From positions 1,118,501 to 1,182,500 of the forward strand of contig NZ_CTEJ01000002.1 in the NCBI RefSeq assembly GCF_001282625.1: a stretch of 64,000 nt of DNA, written 5' to 3'. A program made the translations under genes and the position numbers. The DNA comes from Lascolabacillus massiliensis. Its GTDB lineage: Bacteria > Bacteroidota > Bacteroidia > Bacteroidales > Dysgonomonadaceae. The notes under the pieces are model-generated. The model was given only the letters and a program-made list of their open reading frames with translations. It searched no databases and was not told where the DNA came from. This document shows, piece after piece, positions 26,806-34,857 of this stretch; within the stretch, counting starts at the first letter, position 1; the number at the start of each line of letters is the position of its first letter.

Positions 26806-27534
26806 ATGAAAGCAATGATATTTGCAGCCGGACTCGGCACTCGTCTTAAACCAATAACAGATACAACTCCCAAGGCATTGGTGCCTGTTGGGGGTAAACC
26901 ATTATTGCAGCATACTATAGAGAAGCTCAAACTGGCAGGATTTGATGAGATAATAATAAATATCCATCACTTTGGTGATCAGATTATCGATTTTGTGAAA
27001 TCCAATAAATATTTTGATATAAGAATTGAATTCTCTGACGAACGTGCATCACTTCTTGATACAGGAGGAGGAATAAAAAAGGCTTCCCATTTTTTTAACG
27101 ATAATAAACCCTTTCTGGTACATAATGTAGATATCCTTTCAAATATAGATCTGAATCAACTCTATAATTACCATTTAAACAATAATGCTGTAGCAACACT
27201 TGTATGCAGTTGCAGAAAAACATCCAGGTACCTCTGCTTTGACTCGGAAAGACAACTGAAGGGGTGGGTTAATATTAAAACCGGTGAGGTGAAATCCTCT
27301 ATTCCCGAATTCAATTCTAACCAATATATTCAGATGGCATTTTCAGGCATTCACATAATTAATCCTGAAATATTTAACCAAATGCATAAGTTTGAGGACA
27401 GGTTTTCAATCATAGATTTTTACCTATCCATCTGCAATGATGAGAAAATAGTATACTACTCCAATGAAAATAGTCAAATGATTGATGTAGGTAAAATGGA
27501 GTCACTGGAACAAGCAAATAAATTTTTCTCTTAG
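26806..27534 (+). CDS. MurU-like sugar-1-phosphate nucleotidyltransferase
   Basis: A 242-residue nucleotidyltransferase with the signature AMIFAAGLGTRLKPITDTTPKALVPV at the N-terminus, DTGGGIKKA (about 86-94) and the metal-binding VHNVDILSN (about 105-113). Size and partner match MurU, which makes UDP-MurNAc from MurNAc 1-phosphate in the AmgK/MurU cell-wall recycling route; glucose-1-phosphate-type activity is the alternative. It follows the AmgK-RapZ fusion by 17 bases in the same operon. No terminator was recognised after it. Confidence 0.82.
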   Translation: MKAMIFAAGLGTRLKPITDTTPKALVPVGGKPLLQHTIEKLKLAGFDEIIINIHHFGDQIIDFVKSNKYFDIRIEFSDERASLLDTGGGIKKASHFFNDNKPFLVHNVDILSNIDLNQLYNYHLNNNAVATLVCSCRKTSRYLCFDSERQLKGWVNIKTGEVKSSIPEFNSNQYIQMAFSGIHIINPEIFNQMHKFEDRFSIIDFYLSICNDEKIVYYSNENSQMIDVGKMESLEQANKFFS

Positions 27535-27949
27535 CATCTATTTATTAAATATTTTTATTAATAGTGAGTAAGGTATTAATTGCTATTGATCATTTTTATC
27601 TATCTCTGAAATTAACATATTTTTCTCTCCTGACTTCACAGTTATTCCCTATACTCTGATAGTAAAACATATATTCTACTTGTTGGAAGCTACTTATAAT
27701 TTTTAAAATAAGTGGTTACTTTCAATTTCAATACTTAAGAATTTATATCAACTCCACCAGACTTATTAACATAATATAGTTAATTATCGTTAAGTATATA
27801 AAGTATTTAATCAACACTTTGCATTATAAATATTTTTGTAGTTAATTTGCCATATAGTTAATTTTTTTATTTAGTAGGTTATATTTGAATTTATATTTAA
27901 CTATTAGTGGCAATGAATAGAATGATTTTTATCAAAAAACAGTGAGAAA
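27535..27949. other. AT-rich 415-base intergenic region before the nan locus
   Basis: No gene is recognised. A TATTTTTG box at 27831-27838 is the best promoter candidate for the nan locus, with a leader of about 105 bases. A 10-codon frame (ATG 27913 to TGA 27945, MNRMIFIKKQ) ends 4 bases before the epimerase ATG and could be a leader peptide; it could equally be chance in AT-rich sequence. A weak 6-bp hairpin lies at 27692-27713. No operator could be identified with confidence. Confidence 0.6.
27831..27838 (+). promoter_or_regulatory. Candidate -7 box TATTTTTG for the nan locus
   Basis: Exact TAnnTTTG match, 111 bases before the epimerase ATG. The region is so AT-rich that chance matches are likely. 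Confidence 0.35.
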
Positions 27950-29125
27950 ATGTTAGACTATAATAATTTAGAGAAACTTTATAAAACTGAACTTTTAGAA
28001 AACGTAGTACCATTCTGGTTATTTAAATCTCAGGATAAGGAATTTGGAGGTTACTTTACCTGCCTTGATCGGGAAGGTAATGTATTTGATACAGATAAAT
28101 TCATCTGGTTACAAGGAAGGCAAGTCTGGCTTTTCTCAATGCTTTACAATAAAGTGGAGAAAAAACAAGAGTGGCTCGATTGCGCTATACAAGGTGCTGA
28201 ATTCTTGAAAAAATATGGTCACGATGGTAATTATAATTGGTACTTTTCACTCACAAAAGAGGGAAAACCTTTAATAGAGCCATATAATATTTTCTCATAC
28301 ACATTTGCCTGTATGGCATTTGGTCAGTTAAGCCTTGCCACTAAAAACAACGAGTATTCTGAAATTGCAATAAAAACATTTCAAAAGATACTTTCCAAAA
28401 GAGAAAATCCAAAAGGTAAATGGAATAAAGCTTATCCTGGAACACGCCAACTGAAAAGCTTCTCCTTACCTATGATTTTAAGCAACCTTACACTTGAGAT
28501 TGAGCATCTTCTTGACAAAGAAACGATAGAGCGAACTATGGAAGAATGCATTCACGAGGTAATGGATGTGTTCCTTCGTCCTGAGCTGGGTGGAATTATA
28601 GTGGAAAACCTAAACGCAGACGGGACATTATCAGATACATTCGATGGTCGTCTAGTTAATCCCGGACATGGACTTGAGTCTATGTGGTTCATTATGGACC
28701 TGGGTGTCAGACTTAATAGGAAAGATTTAATTGAGAAGGCCGTAAAAACAACATTAACTTTAATGGAATACGGATGGGATAAAAAGTACGGTGGCATTTT
28801 TTATTTCATGGACCGTAAAGGATTTCCACCTCAACATCTGGAATGGGACCAGAAACTATGGTGGGTACACATTGAAGCGCTTATAGCTTTATTAAAAGGA
28901 TATCAACTTACAGGTTCTGAGGAGTGTATTGCCTGGTTTGAAAAGTTACACGAATATACATGGAATCACTTTAAAGACAGTGAACACCCAGAATGGTGGG
29001 GATACTTAAATAGAGAAGGTAAAGTTTTACTTGATTTAAAAGGAGGAAAATGGAAAGGTTGTTTTCATGTTCCCAGAGGCCTATTCCAATGCTGGAAGAC
29101 ATTAGAACAGATTAACAAACAATAA
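27950..29125 (+). CDS. nanE: N-acylglucosamine 2-epimerase (AGE family), ManNAc to GlcNAc
   Basis: A 391-residue cytoplasmic (alpha/alpha)6-barrel epimerase of the AGE/RenBP family. WLQGRQVWLFSMLYN (about 34-48), NPGHGLESMWFIMDLG (about 239-254) and the C-terminal HVPRGLFQCWK are the conserved active-site stretches. In Bacteroidales sialic acid catabolism this enzyme replaces the ManNAc-6-P epimerase of E. coli: free ManNAc is converted to GlcNAc and phosphorylated afterwards by a ROK kinase, which is not in the window. Its place at the head of the nan genes supports this. The symbol is used in the Bacteroides sense; the protein is not homologous to E. coli NanE. Confidence 0.88.
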   Translation: MLDYNNLEKLYKTELLENVVPFWLFKSQDKEFGGYFTCLDREGNVFDTDKFIWLQGRQVWLFSMLYNKVEKKQEWLDCAIQGAEFLKKYGHDGNYNWYFSLTKEGKPLIEPYNIFSYTFACMAFGQLSLATKNNEYSEIAIKTFQKILSKRENPKGKWNKAYPGTRQLKSFSLPMILSNLTLEIEHLLDKETIERTMEECIHEVMDVFLRPELGGIIVENLNADGTLSDTFDGRLVNPGHGLESMWFIMDLGVRLNRKDLIEKAVKTTLTLMEYGWDKKYGGIFYFMDRKGFPPQHLEWDQKLWWVHIEALIALLKGYQLTGSEECIAWFEKLHEYTWNHFKDSEHPEWWGYLNREGKVLLDLKGGKWKGCFHVPRGLFQCWKTLEQINKQ

Positions 29126-29178
29126 AAGACTTATAATTTAATATAGTTATCAAATAATATCCATGTTACTAATTGAAA

Positions 29179-32100
29179 ATGAAAATGAAAATGCGTAAAA
29201 CAGAAAAAGCACTGAGAGGATGGCTGTTAAGTCTATTCCTGATTTTTAGTTCAGCCTCACTCTTTGCACAAAACATCACAGTGAGCGGAACGGTTACTGA
29301 CAACGTGTTCAAAGAACCACTAGTCGGAGTAACCATTGTAATTGAAGGCACAGCCGATGGAACAGTCACTGATATTGATGGAAACTACACAATTGACAAC
29401 GTACCATCAAATGGCAATCTTGTTGTATCATACGTAGGAATGCAATCTCAAACTGTTGCAGTTAATGGTCGAAATACGATTAACATTGTTTTAAGAGAAG
29501 ACAGTGAATTACTTGAGGAAGTAGTTGTAACCGGTTATGGTGGTACTCAGTTACGTAGTAAATTAACTAACTCTATTGCCAAAGTATCAGAAGAAACACT
29601 TACAGTGGGTGTGTACTCCAACCCTGCTCAAGCACTTTCAGGTGCTGTTTCTGGTCTTAGAGTTATTCAATCATCCGGTAATCCGGGTGCAACTCCACAA
29701 ATTGTACTTCGTGGAGGTACAAACCTTGACGGATCAGGTTCTCCTCTGATTATGGTTGATGGCCAGTTAAGATCAAGCTTAAGTGATATTAACCCTGCAG
29801 ATATTGAATCTATGGAGGTTCTTAAAGACGCAGGTGCTACTGCTCTTTACGGAGCCAGAGCCAGTAATGGAGTTATTCTTGTTACAACAAAGAACGGAAA
29901 AGCCGGTCAGCGTGCATTAAACTTCTCAGCTAAATTTGGTTTAAACTATGTGAATAACCCATATACATTCTTAGGTGTTGAAGATTATATCACATATCAG
30001 AGAAATGCATACAACAATACACCATGGGCTTCAAAAGCTTCACTTAATGCTGCCAACCCACTTGGTACAGGTAATGTATATAATGAAAGAATGGTATGGA
30101 ATCTAATGAATCTGAATGATGACAATAAATTCCTACTTGAAAAAGGATGGAAAACCATGCCCGATCCTATCAACTCTCAGAATACATTAATATACAGAGA
30201 AACTGATATTGCTAAATATAGTTTTGTTGATCCTTCATTTACTCAAGATTACAATATTAATATGTCAGGTGGTAATGATAGAGGAACATACTATGCGGGT
30301 GTTGGTTATAACCACTCAGAGGGTTTACCAATAACTTCGTTCTATGAAAGATTAAGCTTTGTTTTAAATGGTAGCTACAAAGTTACTGATTGGTTAACAA
30401 GCAAATCAAACTTCAACTACAACCGTGCAGACTGGAATTCGATGCCTCCAACTCAAACAAGTGAAGCAAACTACTTCGGTCGTATTCAATCTATTCCTCC
30501 AACAGCACGTTTCGAAGATGAAGATGGAAATATGTTGCTTGGAGCAAACTCAGGTGATGGTAACCAGTCATACCAAGCTCATAGATTTATGAGAGATAAC
30601 CAGACTGACAAATTTACTATGATTCAGTCATTCGAAGCAAAATTCTTAAAAGACTTTACAGCCAGAGCATCAGCACAATGGTATTACGACGAAGGCTTTT
30701 ATGAGTCATTTAACAAAGACTACGAAACAACTCCAGGTAACTGGAATCGTTCTAGAAACTCTTCTGCACAGTTTGACAGGAGTATTAATCAAACTTATAA
30801 TGCGACAATCAACTATGATAAACTACTTGCTGGTAAACATGATGTGAGTGTTCTTCTTGGTATGGAGTATTTTGACAGACATACCAAAGGATTTAATGCA
30901 TCAGGTGGTAACGCACCAACAGATGATTTCTGGGATTTAGGATTAACTGACAGTGGTGAGAATAAGAGAGGTATTGACTCATGGCACTCAAGATATCGTA
31001 TTTTATCTTATTTCGGTCGTGCTAACTACGACTATTTAGGGAAATATCTACTTTCAGCAGTATTCCGTCAGGATGGGTACTCATCGTTATTAGGAGATAA
31101 CCGCTGGGGATTCTTCCCTGGACTTTCTGCAGGATGGATCTTTGGTAATGAAGATTTTGTAAAAGAGAACTTGCCAGCACTTTCTTTTGGTAAACTCCGC
31201 ACAAGTTATGGTATTAACGGTAATGCAAGCGGTATTGGTGCATATACACTACAAGGATCATATAATCCTCAAACATACAATGGCCGTACAGGTTTCTTAA
31301 TCGGAGCACTTCCTAACCCAGCCTTAAGATGGGAAAAAACCCGTACTTTCGAAGTTGGAGTTGATGTTAGTTTCTTTGAGAATAAATTGAATGCAAACCT
31401 GACATATTATAACCGTTTAACAATGGATAAATATGCAGCATTTGCACTTCCTTCAACCACAGGTTTCTCATCTATTACAAATAACAATGGTGAGTTCCAG
31501 AACAAAGGTGTTGAATTAGAACTTTCCGGAAGAATCATAAATAGAGAAGACTTCAGCTGGAATATGAGTGGTAATATCACATACAATAGAAACATTATTG
31601 TATCATTACCTGATAACGGTTTAGAAAAAAATCGTCAGGGTGGAGTTCAGATTTATACAGGAAATGGAGATGAAACTGTCTTCGTTGGTGGTTACCAGGA
31701 AGGTCAGGAACCAGGACTATTAGTTGGTTACAAATTTGAAGGGCTTTATAAAAGTGTAGATGAAATACCAGGAAATCTTGTTGTACAAACAGGGAATGCT
31801 CAAGGTAAATATCAGTATGGACCTGATGCCTATAATGCTCTAACAGATAACCAAAAGGCAAATGCGATACTAATAGAGCCAGGTGATGCTAAGTGGAAAG
31901 ATATTAACGGTGATGGAGTAATTGACAATTTTGACCAGGTAAAAATTGGAAACACTACACCACGCTGGACTGGTGGTTTTAATACAAACTTCACGTATAA
32001 AAACTTCACTTTATATGGAAGATTCGACTTCGGATTAGATTTCTGGACATATGACAACTCAACTCCATGGTTCCTTGGAAATATGCAGGGTACTTATAAT

Positions 32101-32457
32101 ACAACAACTGATGTATTTAATACCTGGACACCAGAAAATCCAAATGCAAAATTCCCACGCTATGTATGGGCTGACCAATTAGGTACTGGTAATTTAAATC
32201 GTACATCTACTTTATTTGCGTATAAAGGAGACTATTTGGCATTCCGTGAAATATCTCTTTCATACTCACTACCACAAACAATTGCTAAAAAGCTTTATAT
32301 GCAGGCAATGAATGTTTCAGTTACAGGTCAGAACCTTGGTTATCTGACAGCAGCTCCGGTTGCAAACCCTGAACGTTCTTACGGAGCCGGAATTGCAAGT
32401 GGCACAGGTTATGGATTACCTAGAACTTTACTTTTTGGTGTTAACGTTACATTTTAA
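29179..32457 (+). CDS. nanO: NanO-like SusC-family TonB-dependent sialic acid transporter
   Basis: A 1092-residue outer membrane transporter. It has a signal sequence (KALRGWLLSLFLIFSSASLFAQ), a carboxypeptidase-regulatory-like domain (ITVSGTVTDNVFKEPL onwards), the TonB-box-like LLEEVVVTGYGG, the plug with LRGGTNLDGSG and LKDAGATALYGARASNGVI, and a large barrel ending FGVNVTF. Sialic acid specificity is inferred from the surrounding epimerase, esterases, NanM, NanT, lyase and sialidase. The start is ambiguous: a TTG at 29173 and in-frame ATGs at 29179, 29185 and 29191 lie in a repeated AAAATG tract. I chose the first ATG. The SusD partner follows after 24 bases. Confidence 0.92.
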   Translation: MKMKMRKTEKALRGWLLSLFLIFSSASLFAQNITVSGTVTDNVFKEPLVGVTIVIEGTADGTVTDIDGNYTIDNVPSNGNLVVSYVGMQSQTVAVNGRNTINIVLREDSELLEEVVVTGYGGTQLRSKLTNSIAKVSEETLTVGVYSNPAQALSGAVSGLRVIQSSGNPGATPQIVLRGGTNLDGSGSPLIMVDGQLRSSLSDINPADIESMEVLKDAGATALYGARASNGVILVTTKNGKAGQRALNFSAKFGLNYVNNPYTFLGVEDYITYQRNAYNNTPWASKASLNAANPLGTGNVYNERMVWNLMNLNDDNKFLLEKGWKTMPDPINSQNTLIYRETDIAKYSFVDPSFTQDYNINMSGGNDRGTYYAGVGYNHSEGLPITSFYERLSFVLNGSYKVTDWLTSKSNFNYNRADWNSMPPTQTSEANYFGRIQSIPPTARFEDEDGNMLLGANSGDGNQSYQAHRFMRDNQTDKFTMIQSFEAKFLKDFTARASAQWYYDEGFYESFNKDYETTPGNWNRSRNSSAQFDRSINQTYNATINYDKLLAGKHDVSVLLGMEYFDRHTKGFNASGGNAPTDDFWDLGLTDSGENKRGIDSWHSRYRILSYFGRANYDYLGKYLLSAVFRQDGYSSLLGDNRWGFFPGLSAGWIFGNEDFVKENLPALSFGKLRTSYGINGNASGIGAYTLQGSYNPQTYNGRTGFLIGALPNPALRWEKTRTFEVGVDVSFFENKLNANLTYYNRLTMDKYAAFALPSTTGFSSITNNNGEFQNKGVELELSGRIINREDFSWNMSGNITYNRNIIVSLPDNGLEKNRQGGVQIYTGNGDETVFVGGYQEGQEPGLLVGYKFEGLYKSVDEIPGNLVVQTGNAQGKYQYGPDAYNALTDNQKANAILIEPGDAKWKDINGDGVIDNFDQVKIGNTTPRWTGGFNTNFTYKNFTLYGRFDFGLDFWTYDNSTPWFLGNMQGTYNTTTDVFNTWTPENPNAKFPRYVWADQLGTGNLNRTSTLFAYKGDYLAFREISLSYSLPQTIAKKLYMQAMNVSVTGQNLGYLTAAPVANPERSYGAGIASGTGYGLPRTLLFGVNVTF

Positions 32458-32481
32458 TCAATTAAAGAAGAATTCAATATT

Positions 32482-34089
32482 ATGAAGATTTCAAAAATAA
32501 CTATATTATCAAGCTTGCTGATGTTGCTTATTGGGGCTACAAACACATCATGCAGCGACGCACTGGATCTTGGTCCTATCGACTATTACGGAAGTGAATC
32601 GTATTGGAAAACAGAAGCTCATGCTGAAGGTTATATCGATGGTATTCACAAACATCTTAGAGATGCTGCATGGCAACATACAATTACATTTGGTGAGTTA
32701 AGAGGAGGACATTACATTACTGGTACCAGTGGTGACGGATCTTCAGTGTCAGGAGGAGCAATTGCAAGTCAAAACTTTGACTCAAACAATACGGGTGTCA
32801 CAAAGTTTGGTGATTTGTATGGCAGAATTACTAACCTGAACCTTTTCATTGCCAGAGTATCAGATGCTGATTTTATTGGAACTGATAAAAAGAATTACTT
32901 CCTTGGTATAGTTTATGGCTTAAGAGCATTCTACTATTTCGACCTATATCGTATATATGGTGGTGTACCCTTACGTTTAGGTGTTGAAGTTATTGATGGA
33001 GAGTTAGATCCTACAAAGTTGTATTTACCACGTTCTACTCCGGCAGAGGTAATGGCACAGATCAAGAGTGACCTGCAGAAATCACTTGACTATTTTGGAG
33101 ATGTAAACAGTTTCAACCCTTATGGAATGGGAAGCAAGGTTTACTGGAACAAAGCTGCCACAGAGGCGCTTATAGGCGAGGTATATTTATGGAATTCAAA
33201 AGTTACTACCGGTAATAATGCAGCTAATGTTTCTGATCTGGCTGTAGCTAAACAGCACCTCCTGAATGTAGTAAACAATTACGGACTAAGTCTTCAGCCT
33301 AATTTTGCAGATGTTTTTGATGCAAGAAATAAAGCTAACAGTGAAATTATCTTTGCTATTCGTTTTGCTGAAAATGAAGCATCAAACGGATTTGGAAGCT
33401 ATGTCTATAATATAGGAACAGGGCAGACAACCAATAGTTCTTATCTGGAAGATGGATCTTTATTTGTAGACCCACTACAGGTAGCCGGTTCAGGATCAAT
33501 GCAAAGATATGAATACAAGGAAGAGCTCTTCCGTATATTTGATGTTGAAGATAGCAGACGTGATGCTACATTCCTTGCAGCATATTATAAAGACGATGAG
33601 GGTAATCTTACTTACAGAGGAACCCATGTACGAAAAAATATTGGTCTGATAAATTCTAGTGGTATTCGTATATGGATTGGAGACATGCCTTTCTACAGAC
33701 TCTCATGGGTATATCTGACTTTAGCTGAAATTGCCAATATGGAAGGTGATAATGCAAAAGTTGAAGAATATATAAACATTGTTCGTGAACGTGCATATGG
33801 TGAAAACTGGTCGCCAGAGTTTGCTTATGAAGCAGGTGACTTTACAGCAAACGAGCTTGCAATCCTTGCAGAGAAAGATAAAGAATTTGTTCAGGAAGGA
33901 CAACGTTGGTGGGATATACGTCGTATGACTCTTACCAAAGGAGGAAAACCTCTAGTGTTTACACCACAGGCAAGTTTTAATGGTGAGCCAATTTTGAATG
34001 AGTCAACAGAAGCTCATAAAGTATTATGGCCTATTGATAGAGCATTGCTTGATAATGATGATGCCTTAGAGCAAACTCCTGGTTATTAA
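32482..34089 (+). CDS. nanU: NanU-like SusD-family sialic acid-binding lipoprotein
   Basis: A 535-residue lipoprotein with signal MKISKITILSSLLMLLIGAT and lipobox NTSC (C24). SusD signatures include the early DALDLGPIDYYGSESYWKT, GIVYGLRAFYYFDLYRIYGGVPL, KAATEALIGEVYLWNSKV and the C-terminal WVYLTLAEIANMEG, YINIVRERAYG, KEFVQEGQRWWDIRRM. Paired with the preceding SusC, it should bind sialic acid at the outer surface. A strong stem-loop follows, so the second half of the nan locus may be transcribed at a different level. Confidence 0.92.
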   Translation: MKISKITILSSLLMLLIGATNTSCSDALDLGPIDYYGSESYWKTEAHAEGYIDGIHKHLRDAAWQHTITFGELRGGHYITGTSGDGSSVSGGAIASQNFDSNNTGVTKFGDLYGRITNLNLFIARVSDADFIGTDKKNYFLGIVYGLRAFYYFDLYRIYGGVPLRLGVEVIDGELDPTKLYLPRSTPAEVMAQIKSDLQKSLDYFGDVNSFNPYGMGSKVYWNKAATEALIGEVYLWNSKVTTGNNAANVSDLAVAKQHLLNVVNNYGLSLQPNFADVFDARNKANSEIIFAIRFAENEASNGFGSYVYNIGTGQTTNSSYLEDGSLFVDPLQVAGSGSMQRYEYKEELFRIFDVEDSRRDATFLAAYYKDDEGNLTYRGTHVRKNIGLINSSGIRIWIGDMPFYRLSWVYLTLAEIANMEGDNAKVEEYINIVRERAYGENWSPEFAYEAGDFTANELAILAEKDKEFVQEGQRWWDIRRMTLTKGGKPLVFTPQASFNGEPILNESTEAHKVLWPIDRALLDNDDALEQTPGY

Positions 34090-34110
34090 ACATTTCATTC
34101 TCTTTATTAA

Positions 34111-34154
34111 TCCAAAGATGGCGATATTTTATTACATTTATCGCTATCTTTGGA
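34111..34154 (+). terminator. Stem-loop after nanU, overlapping a promoter box
   Basis: A 16-bp stem (34111-34126 with 34139-34154, one G-T wobble) and a 12-base loop, followed by TAGTTTTTAG, fits an intrinsic terminator or attenuator. The right arm contains TATCTTTG (34145-34152). Confidence 0.75.
34145..34152 (+). promoter_or_regulatory. -7 box TATCTTTG in the stem-loop before the SGNH gene
   Basis: Exact TAnnTTTG ending 12 bases before the ATG at 34165. If used, the leader would be about 8 bases, and the stem-loop would lie mostly upstream of the new transcript. Confidence 0.4.
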
Positions 34155-34164
34155 TAGTTTTTAG

Positions 34165-34857
34165 ATGACTACTCATTTGCTTATGAGATACTTAACTAGA
34201 CAATCAGTTATATTATTGTTTTTATTTGCCTTTGTAGCCTCAATTCAGGCTCAGAATGGCAATCACTCCACTTTCTATTATCAGAGAGTATCATTATTTG
34301 AGAAACTACCTGTCTCTAATGAAGATATTATCTTCCTTGGAAATAGTATTACCAATGGAGGAGAGTGGGCTGAACTGCTGAATGATATAAGAATCAAAAA
34401 CCGAGGTATCAGCGGAGATGTTTGTCAAGGAGTACTTGACAGACTAAACTCAATTATAGATGGAGAGCCTTCTAAAATATTTCTTTTGATTGGAATAAAC
34501 GATCTCGCAAGAGGTATTTCATCGGACAGCATAGTATCCGGTACAGAGAAAATTATAGATAGAATAAAGTCTGATTCACCAAATAGTTTAATCTATATTC
34601 AAAGCATTTTACCTGTCAATGATTCATTCGGTATGTTTAGCAGACATACCAAGCATAAAGAAATAATCAAGTCATTAAACAACAAACTCGAGTCTCTTGC
34701 AAATAGTAAAAAGGTAAAGTTTATAGACCTGTATAGTCATTTTGTAACTCCGGGTACGAACAATCTTAATCCTGAATATACAAATGATGGACTACACCTC
34801 ATGGGAGAGGGATATATAAAATGGATAGAAATAATTAAACCATATATATATGAATAA
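34165..34857 (+). CDS. Secreted SGNH/GDSL esterase
   Basis: A 230-residue exported hydrolase. The signal sequence covers about 1-30 (SVILLFLFAFVASIQAQ). SGNH blocks: IIFLGNSITNGGEW (block I, nucleophile Ser in GNS), the Gly of NRGISGDVCQGV (block II), LIGINDLARG (block III, Asn) and YTNDGLHLMGEGY (block V, Asp-His). It resembles PAF-acetylhydrolase-like esterases and probably removes O-acetyl groups from sialic acids or other sugars. Its stop lies 8 bases inside the next esterase gene, so translation is coupled. ATG at 34183 (M7) is an alternative start. Confidence 0.87.
   Translation: MTTHLLMRYLTRQSVILLFLFAFVASIQAQNGNHSTFYYQRVSLFEKLPVSNEDIIFLGNSITNGGEWAELLNDIRIKNRGISGDVCQGVLDRLNSIIDGEPSKIFLLIGINDLARGISSDSIVSGTEKIIDRIKSDSPNSLIYIQSILPVNDSFGMFSRHTKHKEIIKSLNNKLESLANSKKVKFIDLYSHFVTPGTNNLNPEYTNDGLHLMGEGYIKWIEIIKPYIYE

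Noticed and set aside
27535-27949. tRNA or small RNA gene in the long AT-rich gap
   Set aside because: No cloverleaf, CCA end or strong stem was found; only weak 6-bp hairpins.
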